A stretch of 50,751 nt of DNA from Arthrobacter sp. Edens01 (GTDB lineage: Bacteria; Actinomycetota; Actinomycetes; Actinomycetales; Micrococcaceae), in the NCBI RefSeq assembly GCF_001307035.1, contig NZ_LKIU01000007.1, positions 1 through 50,751 of the forward strand, in the 5' to 3' direction. Below are positions 48,777 to 50,751 of the stretch, piece after piece (positions within the stretch are counted from its first letter, which is position 1; each line of letters opens with the position of its first letter). Both the position numbers and the translations under genes were made by a program. The notes under the pieces are model-generated. The model worked only from the letters and a program-made list of their open reading frames with translations. It was not told the DNA's origin and searched no databases.

Positions 48777-49896
48777 ACTCCCAGCCGAAACCGAAGCGTT
48801 CGGGGCGGAACGGCTCAAGCAGTGGATGACGCCGCCCGGTAAGGATTTCATCGGCCACCAGCTCTCCTCCGATCAGGCCGAGGGTGGCTCCGGAGTGGGT
48901 GAACGCCACCCAGCATCCCCGGACGGCCTGCAGCTCACCGAACACGGGTTCGCCGTCGGCGGGCACCGGTTTCAGCCCAGGCTGCCAGCTCTCCACCACA
49001 ACCTGCGGATTTCCGGCCAGCACCCGCGAGGCCTCCGCGGCCAGCTCCGCCATGACCGCGGGGTCTGCGTCCCAGCTGTGGTTTGGCCGCTGGACAACCC
49101 GGTCCAGGTACCAGGTGTGGTCCATCGCCAGCCGCCCGCCCGGATGGGGGCGCAGTGAGATCCGCGGCGTGTTAAGCACAGCGCGCAGGCCGTGCTCCAG
49201 GGGAGCACTGATGAGGAGCATCGCCTTGTCTGAGGCATTGGGCAGCTCGACTCCCAGCTGTCCCACCACCGCCGGAGTCCCGGCACCGCAGGCCAGCACA
49301 ACGGCGTCGGCCGGATATTCCTCGCCGGTCCCGGTGCGAACGCCGCGTGCCGGGGCACCATCGCCTCCCACCACCGTGCACAGTCCGGCGTGTTCAATCA
49401 GGACTCCGCCGCGCAGGGTGAACTCTTCTGCCAATCGCCGTACCAGGTGCGGCAGTGACACCCATCCTTCGCCCGGGTTGACCAGGACCCGGTGGGGCAG
49501 AACCCCGGGATCGACGCCGGGAACCTCCGCGGGAACATCGTCCCTGTCCAGCATCCGCGCGTCGTAGCCCTGCCTGCTTTGCTCGTTGTGCCGCTCAATG
49601 ACAGTGAACGGGTCGTCATCCCAGTACAGTCCGCCGTCAAATGCCAGCCAATCCACTCCGGGGTTGCGTGCCAGCAGTGTCCGGTAACGGTCGATGCCGG
49701 CCATCCGCAGCCTGAAGTACGGATCGGAGTACCCGCCGCCGGCATTCAGCCAGGACAGGGACCGCCCGGAAGCCCCGCTGCCGACTTCGGTTTCGGTAAG
49801 CAGGAGCACTTCCGCTCCGCCGCGCAGCAGCTGCACCGCCGTCGAGAGTCCCAGGACGCCGCCGCCAACCACAGCGACCTGCCTTGTGCCTTCCAC
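48772..49896 (-). CDS. FAD-dependent oxidoreductase of the DAO (glycine/D-amino acid oxidase) family
   Basis: A 374-residue flavoenzyme. The N-terminal FAD-binding motif is VAVVGGGVLGLSTAVQLLRG, followed by GSGASGRSLSWLNAGGG. DAVVLACGAGTPAV closes the FAD domain. The C-terminal GCWVAFTHSGATLGLIGGEL is the usual family end. Members oxidise amines, imino acids or D-amino acids; the substrate here is unknown. GTG 49896 is the start, with AAAGGCGGA upstream. The next gene upstream on the same strand is a zinc alcohol dehydrogenase 69 bp away, so the two may share a transcript. Confidence 0.9.
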   Translation of the reverse strand: MEGTRQVAVVGGGVLGLSTAVQLLRGGAEVLLLTETEVGSGASGRSLSWLNAGGGYSDPYFRLRMAGIDRYRTLLARNPGVDWLAFDGGLYWDDDPFTVIERHNEQSRQGYDARMLDRDDVPAEVPGVDPGVLPHRVLVNPGEGWVSLPHLVRRLAEEFTLRGGVLIEHAGLCTVVGGDGAPARGVRTGTGEEYPADAVVLACGAGTPAVVGQLGVELPNASDKAMLLISAPLEHGLRAVLNTPRISLRPHPGGRLAMDHTWYLDRVVQRPNHSWDADPAVMAELAAEASRVLAGNPQVVVESWQPGLKPVPADGEPVFGELQAVRGCWVAFTHSGATLGLIGGELVADEILTGRRHPLLEPFRPERFGFGWES

Positions 49897-49965
49897 CGGT
49901 TCCGCCTTTCCTTCGGCATTGCTTGCGGTTTCGAGCCTATCTGCCGGTGCCCGGAGCGGGCAGGC

Positions 49966-50751
49966 CTACTCCAGCCCGGGGACCAGGATTGCCCGTCCGG
50001 TGAGTTTGCCGGCGTCCAGGTCGTGCAGTGCCTGGACGGCATCCAGAAGGTCATAACTGCTGGTGGTGAGGGTGATCTGGCCCAGCGAGTTGAGGGTCAT
50101 GAGTTCCACGAGGTCCCGGTAGGTGCCCACAAGGTTTCCGACCACGCTGATCTCGCGCGAAATCAGGTCAATGGTCGGCAGCATGACTGTGCCGCCATAG
50201 CCGACGGCATAGTAGCTGCCGCGGTTGCGCAGCATTGCCGGCCCCGTGATCTCAGTGCCGTGCTCGCCCACGAAGTCGAATACAACGTGCGCTCCCCCGC
50301 AGGTGATGTCCAGGACCGCCAGTACGACGGCGTCTGCCGGGGGCTCCCCGACAGCGCGGGCAGCGGGGTGCAGGTCATTGGGATTCACAGTCGCGTCGGC
50401 GCCCAGCTCCTTCGCCAGCGCCAATGCCTGGTCAGAGGTGTCCACCACCGTGATGTGCGCGCCGGTGAGCGCCTTGATGGCCTGCACCCCGATGTGCCCC
50501 AGCCCGCCGGCACCGATCACCACAGCTTCAGAGCCAGGCCGCAGCAGGGGCACGGCACGGCGGACTGCATGGTAGGCGGTCAGGCCCGCGTCTGCGAGCG
50601 CCGTGACGTCGGCAGGCTGGACGGAGGGATCCAGTTTAACGACGGTGCGGCCACTGGTCCTGAGCAGTTCGGCCATCCCGCCGTTGGTGTTCAGCCCCGG
50701 AAAAGCAGAAGCTTCACAGTGCGAATCCTCCCCCGCCCGGCAGGGGGTACA
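49966..50751 (-). CDS. Zinc-dependent alcohol dehydrogenase, N-terminus beyond the window
   Basis: The open frame continues to the last base, giving 261 visible residues of an enzyme of about 340-350. It begins within the structural zinc site, CTPCRAGEDSHC (three of four Cys). GGMAELLRTSGRTVVKL and the Rossmann domain VIGAGGLGHIGVQAIKAL follow. The catalytic-zinc Cys and His of the N-terminal lobe are outside the window. The sequence resembles NAD(P)-dependent alcohol dehydrogenases of actinomycetes. An internal ATG at 50676 is not the start, because conserved family sequence lies upstream of it. Confidence 0.92.
   Translation of the reverse strand, partial: CTPCRAGEDSHCEASAFPGLNTNGGMAELLRTSGRTVVKLDPSVQPADVTALADAGLTAYHAVRRAVPLLRPGSEAVVIGAGGLGHIGVQAIKALTGAHITVVDTSDQALALAKELGADATVNPNDLHPAARAVGEPPADAVVLAVLDITCGGAHVVFDFVGEHGTEITGPAMLRNRGSYYAVGYGGTVMLPTIDLISREISVVGNLVGTYRDLVELMTLNSLGQITLTTSSYDLLDAVQALHDLDAGKLTGRAILVPGLE

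Noticed and set aside
1-50751. tRNA, rRNA, prophage or insertion-sequence genes
   Set aside because: Reading both strands I found no cloverleaf with a conserved T-loop, no rRNA segments, no transposase or integrase motifs and no flanking terminal repeats.

Overview
The window is high-GC, densely packed bacterial chromosome with many GTG starts, 4-bp ATGA/GTGA gene overlaps, purine-rich ribosome sites and the short (about 395-residue) class of xylose isomerase. This points to an actinomycete, most likely Arthrobacter or a close Micrococcaceae relative; that placement is inferred from style and gene content. I see no rRNA, tRNA, CRISPR array, insertion sequence or phage gene. The left edge is a run of 27 C followed by short C-rich tandem repeats.

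Layout. 212-2262: a two-component system whose sensor kinase carries a one-base frameshift. 2341-5151: a large FAD plus iron-sulfur 2-hydroxyacid (probably D-lactate) dehydrogenase. 5359-6252: a Pro/Ala-rich lipoprotein. 6318-15818: an apparently single operon of eight genes (ROK regulator; ABC transporter with binding protein, ATPase and fused double permease; ArgH-like lyase; PfkB sugar kinase; amidohydrolase; NagB). It starts at one promoter embedded in a perfect 12-bp inverted repeat. I do not recognise this combination as a described pathway, and it is the best candidate here for a new catabolic system. My working model is import of an N-substituted amino sugar, release of fumarate by the lyase, phosphorylation, and deamination to fructose-6-phosphate.

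15811-18783: single metabolic genes (VOC protein, aldo/keto reductase, DJ-1/PfpI protein, NAD-binding epimerase-like protein). 18784-19255: a non-coding region with 52-bp tandem repeats and an inverted copy. 19256-24620, minus strand: amidase, M20 carbamoylase/allantoate-type hydrolase, MHS-type transporter and LysR regulator, a likely ureide, hydantoin or carbamoyl compound module with a CRP/GlxR-like site. 24809-28748: DUF3817 protein, nitrilase-family amidase, DUF5996-like protein and a Bcr/CflA-type drug exporter.

28762-36414: a divergent LacI regulator and an operon of sugar ABC transporter (without ATPase), GH3 glycosidase and acetyl-xylan esterase, consistent with uptake and breakdown of acetylated xylo-oligosaccharides. 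36434-38467: ArsR-type regulator, beta-lactamase-fold serine hydrolase and a small membrane protein, as one minus-strand unit. 38521-40994: a conserved hypothetical protein with a zinc alcohol dehydrogenase, and a GNAT acetyltransferase. 41134-48760: a UgpBAE-like transporter, xylB, xylA and a divergent ROK regulator with a textbook promoter/operator. The xylo-oligosaccharide operon and xylA share a 10-bp motif, suggesting common control and a route from xylan fragments through xylose to xylulose-5-phosphate. 48772-50751: a DAO-type FAD oxidoreductase and a zinc alcohol dehydrogenase cut by the window edge.
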